From assembly GCA_943372215.1 (NCBI GenBank), contig CALRXU020000010.1, positions 108,330 to 172,329 of the forward strand: a stretch of 64,000 bases of DNA. Reading direction: 5' to 3'. How positions within the stretch are numbered: the first letter of the stretch is position 1; each line of letters begins with the position of its first letter. Positions 7,739-17,524 of this stretch are shown piece after piece. The DNA is from UBA6183 sp943372215. Its GTDB lineage: Bacteria; Bacteroidota; Bacteroidia; UKL13-3. Position numbers and translations under genes: made by a program. The notes beneath the pieces are model-generated. The model ran no database searches. It had not been told where the DNA came from and saw only the letters and a list, made by a program, of their open reading frames with translations.

Positions 7739-10546
7739 TTAATTATTTGTTAAGGGCCAGTTAAACTCAAAGGTACTGCCTTCTCCAAGCGTTGACTTCA
7801 CGTGTACTGTTCCATTTTTTTCGTCAAGAATTTTTTTAACAATAGCCAATCCAATTCCGGTACTTTCATAGTTATCCCGAGATTCGAGTGTCTGAAAAAT
7901 TTGAAAAATCTTGCTATGGTATTGTGGTTCTATACCCATGCCGTTATCCTTAATTATAAAAAGCAAACTGTTTCGTTGTTTTTGGCAGCCAATAAATATT
8001 GAGGGGTGTTCACTTTTGTTGTATTTAATGGCATTACTAATCAGGTTGTTCAATACTTGTTCAAGAGAGATAACATCAGTTTTAAAGTTCAGGTTTTCAA
8101 TGTTCTTTTCTATTTTTACGTGATTAGGAATTTGAGCAAACTCCAACACACCATCAACAAGTTGAATGGTGTTTACCATTTTGGTCGTTATTGCCTTTCT
8201 TCCAGCACGCGAATATTGCAGCAATCCATTGATGAACTGTTCCAGCCTAAAAACCCGGCTTTTGAGCAAATCAAAGTTTTTAATGGTTTCTGTGGTTAAG
8301 TGCGGCTCCATTTCTTCCTTAATCCATTCGGTAAGATTAGAGATTCCCCTTAGTGGTGACTTTAAATCATGAGAAACCACGTAAGCAAATTGGTCAAGCT
8401 CTTTGTTAATGCGTTCAAGGTCAACAGCATGTTCCTGTAGCTTTAATTGGGTATTTTTCAAGTCGGTAATTTCTCTGGCTACAGCCTGTATTCCTTTAAA
8501 TTGTCCGTTGGTGTAAATAATCTGCACATTCTGTCCAATCCAACGTGTTTCTCCAGTTTTTGTTAAAATGGGGAACTCAAAGTAGGTACGTTCAGTTTTG
8601 CTTTTTAGCTGATTGACGTAAAATTTGGCAGCACTGCTTTTATAATCATGGCGGATTAGATCAATGTAACGCATGGTTAATAGTTCATCCTTATCATATC
8701 CAGTAACTGTTGCGGCTACATCGTTACAATAAGTAAAGCGTCCAACATGGTCTGTATTATAAAATACATCACTCGCAGCTTCAATCAATAGGCGGAAACG
8801 TTCTTCACTTTTAGCCAAAAGCTCCTCGTTTTTTTTCTTAAAGTCAATATCAATTACAGAGCCTACCATCCGTTTAGGATTCCCTTCCGCATCCCGGTAC
8901 AACTGCCCACTGCCTAAAAACCATTTGTATTTACCTGATTTGGTTTTAAAACGATACTCGATTAGGAAAGGTGTATTCTGTTTAAAATGACGGTCAACCT
9001 TTTCTAATAAAAGTTCCCTGTCATCTGGATGCAAAAATGTCCTGAAGGTATCTACTGAAGCTGGTATTTCATTAAAGTCGTAACCCAACAACTCATAAAA
9101 CCTGGCCGACCACCACTGCTCTTTGCCATTTACGTCAAGCCAATCCCATATACCCGCTGAAGTGCCTTGAACCGCCAGTTCATAACGCAATTCGCTTTCT
9201 TTGAGCTGCTCTTCAGCAACTTTTCTTCGGCTAATATCTGTAATTACACCCTCAAAAAAACTAACCTCTTGCTGTGCATTGCGCATGACATAGGTTTGTT
9301 CCATTACCCAAATGTAGTGCCCATCTTTATGCTTTAAGCGGTATTCCAAGGTCATCTTATCCAAATCTTTTTCCAATGTTTCATTGGTAATTGTTAAAAT
9401 GATTTCTAAGTCATCCGGATGAATGAGGTGTACATATTTAACCTGGTTGGTACTAAAATCCAATGAGGAATATCCAAGTACGTGCTTCACATTTGCCGAT
9501 ACATATTTAACCGTCCAACTATCATTGGGCAACCACTTAAACAATACAGACGGACTATTGGCAATAATCGTTTCAGCAGTATGTTGTTTTTCCTCTGCCG
9601 CTTTCTTTTCTGTAATGTCTTGCGCAGTTCCCAGGTAGCCAATGGTTTGTCCTTGGGCGTTTCTTAAAGTAGTTATACTCAATAAAACCTTGAAACGTTT
9701 ACCAGACTTGTGTATATAGGTCCATTCTGCGGAGTTTTGCAGGCCGATTTTATTTTTATAAATAAAGGTAATAAAGCCAGGTGTTATTCCAGCATCGTAC
9801 CGCAAATTGATTTCTGTTGTACGCTCTTCCACTTCTGGTGCATCATGAAATAACATGGGTGTGTGCTTATCTAATATCTCTTCACTGCTGTAGCCCAACA
9901 TCATTTCTGCACCTTTATTAAATTCTATAATTACACCGTCAAGATTAGTAGCGATGATGGCATAACCTGTGCTGTCGAGCAATTGTCGTTGGAATGCTTT
10001 TGCCTTGTGGAGTTCGTTGGTTACTAATAAGTTGTCTTGAGTCTTTTTTTCTACCTCTCGCAGAGCGTTTACTAACACAGTGATGGTTTTGATAATCAAA
10101 AAGCTAAAGGCAAGTAAAAGAATAATTCTTCCGAAAATATGGGAAGGGTTATTGTGCTGAAGCATCCCAGAAATAATTACACCAACAAGTATTGCAAAAA
10201 TGAGTATATACTGATGATTGCGGCTATTAAACAAAAAGATGGTTTGAAAGATAAACACAGAAGACAAAATCCACATGGGCGGTTTATTCCCAATAAATGC
10301 AGAAAACACACACTGTAAAATAATAAGCAGCAACAATACAGCAAACCTGAAATGTAAAATGGGCATAAATGATACCTCTTTACCTGCAGCTATTAACATA
10401 CTTAAGGTAGCGATTGTGTAGATCAATGCAATACCATAGGCAGGGGTAAAATAAAAATTGAGCAAGCAAAAAATGAGCGAAAAAATCAATAACGCAGTTT
10501 GCTGTCTTTGATAAATTTTTGCGGTATGCGTTAAATAAGAAAACAT
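7739..10546 (-). CDS. Membrane-bound multi-PAS sensor histidine kinase
   Basis: A 935-residue kinase. Residues 1 to about 165 hold five or six hydrophobic helices and form the membrane sensor module. Four PAS/PAC units follow (about 185-310, 320-445, 450-575 and 578-700), each closing with a PAC-type end such as GYLGTAQDITEKK. HisKA carries His726 in YVVSHDLKSPLRGISNL; the ATPase domain has NLISNAIKYNKS, IKDNGMGIEPQYH and STGIGLAIVKKI. It is first in a three-gene two-component operon. No cofactor-binding residue can be assigned to the PAS domains, so the stimulus is unknown; redox or small ligands are possibilities given the menaquinone genes downstream. Confidence 0.92.
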   Translation of the reverse strand: MFSYLTHTAKIYQRQQTALLIFSLIFCLLNFYFTPAYGIALIYTIATLSMLIAAGKEVSFMPILHFRFAVLLLLIILQCVFSAFIGNKPPMWILSSVFIFQTIFLFNSRNHQYILIFAILVGVIISGMLQHNNPSHIFGRIILLLAFSFLIIKTITVLVNALREVEKKTQDNLLVTNELHKAKAFQRQLLDSTGYAIIATNLDGVIIEFNKGAEMMLGYSSEEILDKHTPMLFHDAPEVEERTTEINLRYDAGITPGFITFIYKNKIGLQNSAEWTYIHKSGKRFKVLLSITTLRNAQGQTIGYLGTAQDITEKKAAEEKQHTAETIIANSPSVLFKWLPNDSWTVKYVSANVKHVLGYSSLDFSTNQVKYVHLIHPDDLEIILTITNETLEKDLDKMTLEYRLKHKDGHYIWVMEQTYVMRNAQQEVSFFEGVITDISRRKVAEEQLKESELRYELAVQGTSAGIWDWLDVNGKEQWWSARFYELLGYDFNEIPASVDTFRTFLHPDDRELLLEKVDRHFKQNTPFLIEYRFKTKSGKYKWFLGSGQLYRDAEGNPKRMVGSVIDIDFKKKNEELLAKSEERFRLLIEAASDVFYNTDHVGRFTYCNDVAATVTGYDKDELLTMRYIDLIRHDYKSSAAKFYVNQLKSKTERTYFEFPILTKTGETRWIGQNVQIIYTNGQFKGIQAVAREITDLKNTQLKLQEHAVDLERINKELDQFAYVVSHDLKSPLRGISNLTEWIKEEMEPHLTTETIKNFDLLKSRVFRLEQFINGLLQYSRAGRKAITTKMVNTIQLVDGVLEFAQIPNHVKIEKNIENLNFKTDVISLEQVLNNLISNAIKYNKSEHPSIFIGCQKQRNSLLFIIKDNGMGIEPQYHSKIFQIFQTLESRDNYESTGIGLAIVKKILDEKNGTVHVKSTLGEGSTFEFNWPLTNN

Positions 10547-10604
10547 TACTTAAATAGTTTGTTGAGTTATTTTATAAAAATTAAATGTAGTAATTTGTAG
10601 CACA

Positions 10605-11216
10605 ATGACAAAAAAATGTATTTACATTATCAGACATGGCGAAACAGAGCTTAACCGACTAGGTATTGTTCAAGGAAGCGGTGTTGATGCAGATTTGAAT
10701 GAAACCGGCAGAGTACAAGCGGAAAAATTTTATAAAACCTACCGCCAATTTCCATTTAAAAAAGTAATTACTTCGGCACTTAAACGCACACACCAGAGTG
10801 TAACTGGATTTATACAGGACGGGTTGCCCCACGTGGTGATGAGCGAATTAAATGAAATCAGTTGGGGTGATTATGAAGGCCAAGAACAATCAGAAGCACA
10901 AATGAAAGCATATTGGGATATGTTAAACAAATGGAAATCTGGTGATTTGCACGCGAAGATTCCAAATGGAGAAAGCCCCATTGAATTACAAGAAAGGCAA
11001 AAGCGTGCCGCTGAACTTATCTTAAACGATGAAGCAGATACCTTATTGGTATGCATGCATGGACGGGCAATGAAGAGTTTCTTATGCTTATTATTAGGTA
11101 AACCCTTAACAGAGATGGAAACCTTCCAGCACACCAACCTTTGTCTTTATACCATAGAGTATACTCAAGGAAGTTGTCGCCTGTTGCAAACCAACGATGT
11201 GAGCCATTTGGAGTAA
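10605..11216 (+). CDS. Histidine phosphatase family protein
   Basis: The 203-residue protein carries the phosphoglycerate-mutase/acid-phosphatase signature IRHGETELNRLGIVQG near the N-terminus (His of RHGE is the phospho-acceptor), a second catalytic block TSALKRTHQSV, the acidic EISWGDYEGQ and the C-terminal catalytic His in LLVCMHGRAMKSFL. Members are small cytoplasmic phosphatases with varied substrates (alpha-ribazole phosphate, phosphosugars, nucleotides). Context gives no substrate. It is transcribed divergently from the PAS kinase, 58 nt apart. Confidence 0.9.
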   Translation: MTKKCIYIIRHGETELNRLGIVQGSGVDADLNETGRVQAEKFYKTYRQFPFKKVITSALKRTHQSVTGFIQDGLPHVVMSELNEISWGDYEGQEQSEAQMKAYWDMLNKWKSGDLHAKIPNGESPIELQERQKRAAELILNDEADTLLVCMHGRAMKSFLCLLLGKPLTEMETFQHTNLCLYTIEYTQGSCRLLQTNDVSHLE

Positions 11217-11288
11217 TTACGCTTAACAACAGAGCCAGTCAGAAAAATTGGTAAAAGTAGTTTGAATTGGCTTTTTTTGCAAAAAACT

Positions 11289-14213
11289 ATGAAACAATAT
11301 ATTATAGCCTGTTTGGTAATAACCACACTGTTTCTTTCTCTAGAAACACAAGCAAGAAAAATCAGATTTAGTGTAAACATGGCCGGACAAGCCATTAGTC
11401 CCAACGGGGTTCGTGTTGCAGGTAACTTTAGAGATGTAAACTACGATGCCATTATTGAAAACCCTTCGCAACTCAGCAACTGGGATGCCACAGCCAATGC
11501 AATGAGCAATGGAGGAACAGGTAATATATACAGCATTACCCTTGATTTAATTGATAATATTGCCTATGAGTTTAAATTTCTAAATGGAAATACTTGGCTT
11601 AACGATGAAAATGTTCCTTTCATAGCTCAAGTAAACAATGGTGGTAATACCAATCGTTGGATTTTTGTACCTGCTGGCACTGATACTTTTGTTTTACCCT
11701 CTTTTGGTTTTTCTCAAGCAGCCCCAATTGGCAAAAAGGCCATAGTTGCGAATGTTGATGCAAGTAATGCAAATAAATCATTATCTATGTTTAGCGGAGC
11801 TAGCTTTAATGGCTTTATTGAAACACGTATTACCAATTATCAGGGTAGTGGTGTTTTTTCAGGCAATATTTTCAGAGCAGTGTTTTATCCAGATTCTGGT
11901 ACCACCCTTACTTACAAATTTTTGAATGGCACTGGGGGATGGGAAGATGTACCATTAACTTGTGGCAATGGGAGTGTTTATAACGATAGGGTAGCTATTG
12001 CCGATGCCGACAAAGTGATACCTACGGTTTGTTTTAATGCTTGCAGTGCATGTAAGTACCCTATTCAATCAGCAGATACAGCTCAATATGTAAGCCAATC
12101 TAAGCTAACAATCAGTATCCCAATTAATGATTCAGCCGATTACATTAGTCCGGTATTTAAAAACGCAACCTATAGAGATACCTTAAGTGTTTCAGGTGTT
12201 GTGGTGGTGAGCCCTCGCATATATGGCCTATCCACATCGCGTAAGGGATTTTATTTGCAGCGACCGGGAGGTGGCCCATGGAGCGGGGTGCAAATTATGT
12301 GTGAACCATCAGGTTCTGGAACAACGCTTGCCCCATTTCTTAGCGAGACCAACTTTTACACGAGCGCTGCCAGAGGTAAACATATTCGGGTTACAGGTTT
12401 CATCCGTGCCTTTCAAAATGAGACCCAAATTAATATCATCAGAAATAACGCCAACGATTCCACCATTAAAACCTTAACGGGATCACCTATACCAGTGTAC
12501 ACAACAATTCCAATTTCGCAACTCAACGTTGGTGGGCTAAAAGCTATCAATCCTAGCATCCAAAAGGCGACAGGGGAGCAATGGGAAGGGGTATTGGTGC
12601 AGCTAAACAATGTAATTGTTGATACCATTATTGTTTCTGGAAGCCGGTTTTTTTGGAAAGTTCGTGATGCCAACAATAATGCTATTGGAGTTAGCGATTT
12701 TTCGGGCTTTTTTCGTAACGATAACAATGAAGACTCTGCCATTGCCAACACGTATGCCCCCCCTCTGCAAGGTGCAAGGCTGCAGTATATTAGAGGGATA
12801 GTTCGTGAGCTAACCGTATCAGGTGTTCCGCAATATCAAATTGCGCCATTATACCCTGAGGATGTTGGGCCTGTAGAGCAGTATCCGTACATCACCATTG
12901 ATAGCATTCAGTTTGTAAACAATAGCAAGCTTGCACAGCTTCCGGCTAATGATGTGCCTGACTACATCAGCCCAGTTTTTGTAAACAACGCCTTTGCCGA
13001 TACGGTTTCCACAACAGGCATTGTAGTGATGAATCCGCGTATTTATGGACTATCAACAAACAGAAAGGCTACTCTCCTGCAACGTCCAGGCGGAGGACCA
13101 TGGAGCGGAGTGCAGTTAATGTGTGATCATGCTGCTTATCCAGGGTTTACAATTGCAACGTTACTAAACCAAACACAGTTTTACCAAAAAGCACAAGTTG
13201 GCAGCGTGGTAAGGGCAAATAGTGTAATCAGGGCTTTCCAAAATGAAACCCAATTAAACATTTTACCGAATGGAACAGATTCATCATTAAAGGCCCAAGG
13301 ATTTGGTCAGCTTGTTTATACTCCTATTACATTAAATCAATTGGTAACAGGCGGATTAAACTACTCAAACGGAACGCAACAAAAGGTAACAGGAGAAAAA
13401 TGGGAAGGTGTGTTAGTAACCATACCTGATGTAACAGTTGATTCTATTCAAATCGGAACAAATCGGTTTTTCTGGAAGGTGAGGGATGATTTTGGTAATG
13501 CCATAGGAATATCAGATTTCTCAGGTTTTTTCCGAAATGACAATAATGAAGATTCAGCAATTGCCAATACCTACGCACCGCCAGCTAAAGGTACACGGTT
13601 GTTTTACATCAGAGGGGTGGTAAGGGAGTTGTCAGTTTCAGGAGTTCAACAATATCAAATTGCTCCACTGTATCCTGCTGATGTAGGTCCGGTAAATCCA
13701 CTGCCTGTAACTTTTACCTACTTCAACGCAACTGATGCAACAAATCATGTTCGCGTTGCTTGGAATACAGCCTCCGAAGTAAACAACCGTCATTTTGAAA
13801 TTGAACTATCTACTGATAACCAAAGTTTCAAGCGCATTGGAATAGTAAAAGGGAAAGGCAATACGACCACTTTACAGCAATATGTATTTATAGATACTTA
13901 TGGAAAACAGCTCTTAACCCAAGGAAATACCTTGTATTACCGCATTAAACAAGTGGATTATAACGGTACTAACCAATACAGCAGTATTATTAGTATCGCT
14001 TCAACTAATGAAAAGCCATTTACTTGTTATCCAAACCCTGCACATAATCAATTAACAGTAAGTGGGCTTAACGGCAAGGTAGCTGTAACCGATATTGCAG
14101 GAGTACCTGTATTGTTTATTGAAGCGGATGGCGTAACTGATATTTCTTCTCTAAAACCAGGCATCTATTTTATCCATAACCAAGGGCAAAGTTTAAAATT
14201 TATTAAACAATAA
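11289..14213 (+). CDS. Large secreted T9SS cargo protein with duplicated OB-fold-like domain
   Basis: A 974-residue exported protein. Order: signal peptide (about 1-22), a CBM-like module (KIRFSVNMAG, NGVRVAGNF, YEFKFLNGNTWLND), a second shorter copy of that module ending in a cysteine-rich CFNACSACKYP, two tandem copies of an approximately 250-residue domain (each with DYISPVF, RIYGLST, LQRPGGGPWSGVQ, FRNDNNEDSAIANTYAPP), a fibronectin-III-like segment (RVAWNTASEVNNRHFEIE) and a C-terminal type IX sorting domain (CYPNPAHNQLTVSG to the end). The duplicated domain resembles OB-fold-like domains of Bacteroidota secreted proteins. The frame is open to a TTG at 11262, but ATG 11289 gives a clean signal peptide. 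I see no catalytic motif; adhesion or polymer binding is a guess. Confidence 0.82.
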   Translation: MKQYIIACLVITTLFLSLETQARKIRFSVNMAGQAISPNGVRVAGNFRDVNYDAIIENPSQLSNWDATANAMSNGGTGNIYSITLDLIDNIAYEFKFLNGNTWLNDENVPFIAQVNNGGNTNRWIFVPAGTDTFVLPSFGFSQAAPIGKKAIVANVDASNANKSLSMFSGASFNGFIETRITNYQGSGVFSGNIFRAVFYPDSGTTLTYKFLNGTGGWEDVPLTCGNGSVYNDRVAIADADKVIPTVCFNACSACKYPIQSADTAQYVSQSKLTISIPINDSADYISPVFKNATYRDTLSVSGVVVVSPRIYGLSTSRKGFYLQRPGGGPWSGVQIMCEPSGSGTTLAPFLSETNFYTSAARGKHIRVTGFIRAFQNETQINIIRNNANDSTIKTLTGSPIPVYTTIPISQLNVGGLKAINPSIQKATGEQWEGVLVQLNNVIVDTIIVSGSRFFWKVRDANNNAIGVSDFSGFFRNDNNEDSAIANTYAPPLQGARLQYIRGIVRELTVSGVPQYQIAPLYPEDVGPVEQYPYITIDSIQFVNNSKLAQLPANDVPDYISPVFVNNAFADTVSTTGIVVMNPRIYGLSTNRKATLLQRPGGGPWSGVQLMCDHAAYPGFTIATLLNQTQFYQKAQVGSVVRANSVIRAFQNETQLNILPNGTDSSLKAQGFGQLVYTPITLNQLVTGGLNYSNGTQQKVTGEKWEGVLVTIPDVTVDSIQIGTNRFFWKVRDDFGNAIGISDFSGFFRNDNNEDSAIANTYAPPAKGTRLFYIRGVVRELSVSGVQQYQIAPLYPADVGPVNPLPVTFTYFNATDATNHVRVAWNTASEVNNRHFEIELSTDNQSFKRIGIVKGKGNTTTLQQYVFIDTYGKQLLTQGNTLYYRIKQVDYNGTNQYSSIISIASTNEKPFTCYPNPAHNQLTVSGLNGKVAVTDIAGVPVLFIEADGVTDISSLKPGIYFIHNQGQSLKFIKQ
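12087..12880 (+). repeat. First copy of an internal domain repeat in the T9SS cargo protein
   Basis: This in-frame segment encodes about 264 residues from YVSQSKL to DVGPVEQ. It is homologous to the segment at 12912-13700: the blocks RIYGLST, RPGGGPWSGVQ, FQNETQ and GFFRNDNNEDSAIANTYAPP are near-identical in protein but use many different codons. The duplication is therefore old or under protein-level selection. Confidence 0.85.
12912..13700 (+). repeat. Second copy of the internal domain repeat
   Basis: This in-frame segment encodes about 263 residues from FVNNSKL to DVGPVNP and matches the copy at 12087-12880 almost along its whole length. A short linker of about 10 residues separates the two copies. 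Confidence 0.85.
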
Positions 14214-14235
14214 GCTGCTATTTTATAAGCGGTAA

Positions 14236-14265
14236 TTTTGCATATGGGTTATACCATTACTTTTG
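14236..14265 (+). promoter_or_regulatory. Putative Bacteroidota-type promoter for the prolyl oligopeptidase gene
   Basis: TTTTG at 14236-14240 can serve as a -33 element and TACTTTTG at 14258-14265 fits the TAnnTTTG -7 consensus, 17 nt apart. The ATG follows 16 nt after the -7 element, giving a leader of about ten bases. A second TAnnTTTG match (TAATTTTG) overlaps the -33 site. Pattern match only. Confidence 0.4.
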
Positions 14266-14281
14266 TTGTAAACTTATTACT

Positions 14282-16432
14282 ATGAAAACAATTTATTTGT
14301 TAACAATAGCAGCCGCTTTGGTTGCTTGCAATACTAAAATGAGTAAAGAGAAAATTAAAGTGGATGCCTATCCTAAAACAGCCAAGGGGGCCGTAGTTGA
14401 TGATTATTTTGGTGTAAAAATTGCCGACCCTTACCAATGGCTGGAGAATGATACAGCAGCCGAAGTAACAACCTGGGTTCAGGAACAAAATAAGGTTACT
14501 CAGCATTATTTGGGTCAAATACCGTTTAGAGAAAAAATAAAATCCCGTTTAACAGAGATTTGGGACTACCCCAAATATTCCTCTCCTTTTAAAGAAGGAG
14601 AATTCTACTATTTTTTTAAAAATAGCGGTCTACAGAACCAAAGTATTCTCTATAGGCAAAAAGGCCTACAGGGAGAACCCGAAGTGTTTATTGACCCGAA
14701 TAGCTTAAGCGAAGATGGAACCGCGTCATTAGCCAGTTTTACGTTTAGCAAAGACCACAAATATTGCGCAGTGGGCATTGCCCAAAGTGGCAGCGATTGG
14801 AATGAAATATTTGTAATGGATGTGGCATCTAAACAGAAAACAAGCGACTTGATTAAATGGGTAAAGTTTAGTGGAGCTACCTGGCATAAAAATGGCTTTT
14901 ATTATAGCCGATATGATGAACCCAAAAGGGGCAAAGAATTTAGCAATGCCAATGAGTACATGAAAATCTATTACCACGAAATAGGCACAAATCAGGCTAA
15001 TGATAAGTTAATTTACGAGGATAAAGCACACCCTTTGCGCTATTTCAATGCTTCAATTACTGAAGACGAGCGGTTTTTGTTTATTAATGTAAGCGAAGGA
15101 ACCAGTGGGTCTGAAATTTTGGTGAAAGAATTATGGAATCCAACTTGGAAAAATAAAGAAGTAAGCACCCAATCATTTAAAGTATTATTCAAAGGATTTG
15201 AAAATAACTATTCCATTATTGATAACCGAGAAGGATTTATTTTAGCCTTAACCGATAAAGACGCTCCACGTTATCGCCTAGTTGAAGTTGACCCGCAAAA
15301 TCCAAGCCCAGAAAATTGGAAAGAAGTGTTACCTCAGGGAGAAGATTTACTAGAAAGTGCTTCAACTTGTGGAGGAAAGTTGTTTGCTACCTACCTTAAA
15401 GATGCCAGTTCAAGGCTATTCAGTTATGCCATGGACGGAAGCGGTAAAACGGAAGTCAAACTTCCTGGTATTGGCTCTGCAAGTGGCATAGGTGGCAAAA
15501 AAGAAGATACAGAAACTTTTTATACTTACACTTCTTTTACCAATCCTGGAGAGATTTACCACTATGACGTGGTTACTGGTAAATCAGATTTATTTCGTAA
15601 AACAGAAGTAAAGTTTAATGCAGATGATTTTGAAACCAAACAAGTATTTTATCCCTCAAAAGATGGAACCAAAGTACCCATGTTTATTGTGCATAAAAAG
15701 GGCCTGAAGTTAGATGGCAATAACCCAACCATGCTTTATGGATACGGAGGGTTTAATATTTCCCTTACCCCATCTTTTAGTATTTCCCGTATCATGTTTT
15801 TAGAAAACGGAGGGGTGTATGCCATTGCCAATTTACGTGGTGGCGGAGAATATGGTGAAGAGTGGCATAAGGCAGGCATGTTAGATAAAAAGCAAAACGT
15901 ATTTGATGATTTTATTGCAGCAGCTGAATATTTGATTAGCAGTAAATATACTTCATCCGCTAAACTCGCCATAAACGGAGGAAGCAATGGCGGCTTATTG
16001 GTGGGTGCTTGTTTAACACAACGGCCAGAGTTATTTAAAGTGGCTATTCCCGCAGTTGGCGTGCTTGATATGCTTAAGTACCATAAGTTTACCATTGGCT
16101 GGGGTTGGGCAGTTGAATATGGCAGCAGTGATGATAAAAGCCAGTTCGAATACCTGAAAAAATATTCTCCTCTGCACAATGTAAAAGAAGGGGTAAATTA
16201 TCCTGCAACCATGATAATGACCGCAGATCATGATGATAGGGTGGTGCCGGCCCATAGCTTTAAATTTGCAGCAGAGTTACAAAAAAAACAGCAAAAGGAT
16301 GGTAATGTTGTGCTTATTAGAATTGACAGCAAAGCAGGACACGGTGCGGGTAAGCCAACCGCAAAAGTAATTGAGGAAGTTACTGACTTATGGAGTTTTG
16401 TACTCTGGAATTTAGATGCTGAAGTAAAATAG
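14282..16432 (+). CDS. Prolyl oligopeptidase (S9A) lipoprotein
   Basis: A 716-residue serine peptidase that cuts after proline in short peptides. The N-terminus is a lipoprotein signal (lipobox LVAC, Cys16), so it is envelope-anchored rather than cytoplasmic. An N-terminal S9 segment (DPYQWLEND) leads into a seven-bladed propeller and the C-terminal alpha/beta-hydrolase. The catalytic triad is visible: Ser568 in NGGSNGG, Asp651 in ADHDDRVVP and His687 in KAGHGAGK. The substrate-binding RGGGEYGEEWH block is present. Length is normal for the family. It is monocistronic as far as I can see; a 206-nt gap follows. Confidence 0.95.
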   Translation: MKTIYLLTIAAALVACNTKMSKEKIKVDAYPKTAKGAVVDDYFGVKIADPYQWLENDTAAEVTTWVQEQNKVTQHYLGQIPFREKIKSRLTEIWDYPKYSSPFKEGEFYYFFKNSGLQNQSILYRQKGLQGEPEVFIDPNSLSEDGTASLASFTFSKDHKYCAVGIAQSGSDWNEIFVMDVASKQKTSDLIKWVKFSGATWHKNGFYYSRYDEPKRGKEFSNANEYMKIYYHEIGTNQANDKLIYEDKAHPLRYFNASITEDERFLFINVSEGTSGSEILVKELWNPTWKNKEVSTQSFKVLFKGFENNYSIIDNREGFILALTDKDAPRYRLVEVDPQNPSPENWKEVLPQGEDLLESASTCGGKLFATYLKDASSRLFSYAMDGSGKTEVKLPGIGSASGIGGKKEDTETFYTYTSFTNPGEIYHYDVVTGKSDLFRKTEVKFNADDFETKQVFYPSKDGTKVPMFIVHKKGLKLDGNNPTMLYGYGGFNISLTPSFSISRIMFLENGGVYAIANLRGGGEYGEEWHKAGMLDKKQNVFDDFIAAAEYLISSKYTSSAKLAINGGSNGGLLVGACLTQRPELFKVAIPAVGVLDMLKYHKFTIGWGWAVEYGSSDDKSQFEYLKKYSPLHNVKEGVNYPATMIMTADHDDRVVPAHSFKFAAELQKKQQKDGNVVLIRIDSKAGHGAGKPTAKVIEEVTDLWSFVLWNLDAEVK

Positions 16433-16600
16433 CCGCAAGTTGGCAAGAACTCCTCATCAAGAGTTTTAACTTTATAGCTTGCTTGATGTGTAGTTCGTTT
16501 TCTCTTTTTTAGTTAATGCATGAAGGCTAGATTGGCTTTAGGTGCTGAGAAAGAGAGGGCTAGTTTAAATAGTAGTGTAAAGTATACAACTAAAAACTAG

Positions 16601-16632
16601 TTTTTGCGTTTAAATTGCAAAGTATATATTTG
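16601..16632 (+). promoter_or_regulatory. Putative promoter of the outer-membrane assembly operon
   Basis: TTTTTG at 16601-16606 and TATATTTG at 16625-16632, 18 nt apart, match the Bacteroidota -33/-7 pattern. The -7 element ends only 6 nt before the ATG at 16639, so a transcript from here would be leaderless or nearly so. The rest of the 206-nt gap shows only a weak AACTC/GAGTT hairpin near 16450-16467. Confidence 0.4.
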
Positions 16633-16638
16633 CTGTTT

Positions 16639-17514
16639 ATGGATAAACTGGCTTTTAAATACACAAACTGTATTTTGTTTGTTTTGTTTCTGTTTACTGC
16701 GGTTCAATTGCAAGCTCAAAAAACTATAGAGTTTGGGGTTTTTATCGGTGCCTCAAACTATAGCGGAGATGTAAGTGAACAAGAAATTAAGTGGGATCAA
16801 ACACATCCAAGTTTTTCTGTCTTTGGCCGGTACAACATCAATCAACGCTGGTCGTTTAAAGGATTTGTAGGTTATGGAAAAATTTCTGGGGCTGATTCCC
16901 TGGCTTTAAAAGCCAAAAACAAAATCAGAAATACAAATTTCAATAGCGTTATCTACGAGTTTTCAGGCCACTTTGAGTATAACCTGGTAAAAAACAACAT
17001 GTCAACCAAAGGAAGAAAGCCCCTTGTTCCTTATTTGTTTGCAGGAATTGGCATTTTCCACTTTAACCCTAAAACGGAATTCCAGGGCAAAAGCTATGAG
17101 CTTCAACCACTTGGAACAGAGGGGCAAGGAACAACAACATATAATTCTACACAAAAATATAACCTAACAACTGTTTGTTTGCCTATGGGTATTGGGTTAA
17201 AAAAGCGCATTTCTGCAAATTTTGCAGTTGGTATTGAGTTTGGTGCAAGATTTACCTTTACCAATTACTTGGATGATGTTGGTGGTAAATACGCAAGTAC
17301 AGAGGTTGTTAAGAGAGCTTATGGACCTGTTGCAGGTAGTTTGTCAAACCGCACTGCTGAAGTTGCTTCGGCATATCCTGAGTTGGTTCCTGCCGTAGAA
17401 GGTAATCCAAGAACCACAAAAGCACCAGTTATTAGAAACGATATGTACTTTATTGGTGGTTTTAGCGTTTCATATATTATCAGACCAAGCGGGGGAGGAT
17501 GCCCTAAACTATAG
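16639..17514 (+). CDS. DUF6089-type outer-membrane beta-barrel protein, copy 1
   Basis: A 291-residue exported protein with a signal peptide ending LQAQ, then FGVFIGASNYSGDVS, GRYNINQRWSFKGFVGYG and PYLFAGIGIFHFNPK. These are typical of the DUF6089 barrel proteins that precede uppS-bamA in many Bacteroidota. The frame is open to a TTG at 16615, but the ATG at 16639 gives the correct signal peptide and the TTG lies within the predicted promoter. The next gene encodes a paralog of the same size and plan. Role unknown; location next to bamA suggests an outer-membrane structural or assembly function. Confidence 0.8.
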   Translation: MDKLAFKYTNCILFVLFLFTAVQLQAQKTIEFGVFIGASNYSGDVSEQEIKWDQTHPSFSVFGRYNINQRWSFKGFVGYGKISGADSLALKAKNKIRNTNFNSVIYEFSGHFEYNLVKNNMSTKGRKPLVPYLFAGIGIFHFNPKTEFQGKSYELQPLGTEGQGTTTYNSTQKYNLTTVCLPMGIGLKKRISANFAVGIEFGARFTFTNYLDDVGGKYASTEVVKRAYGPVAGSLSNRTAEVASAYPELVPAVEGNPRTTKAPVIRNDMYFIGGFSVSYIIRPSGGGCPKL

Positions 17515-17524
17515 CCTGAAAGTT

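Noticed and set aside
5267..10546. Several open frames of 60-100 codons on the plus strand opposite the kinase genes
   Set aside because: They lie entirely within strong kinase coding sequence, have no recognisable domains and have the composition of antisense shadows.
16433..16600. Terminator after the prolyl oligopeptidase gene (AACTC/GAGTT near 16450-16467)
   Set aside because: Stem of only five AT-rich pairs with a loop of eight; too weak to call.
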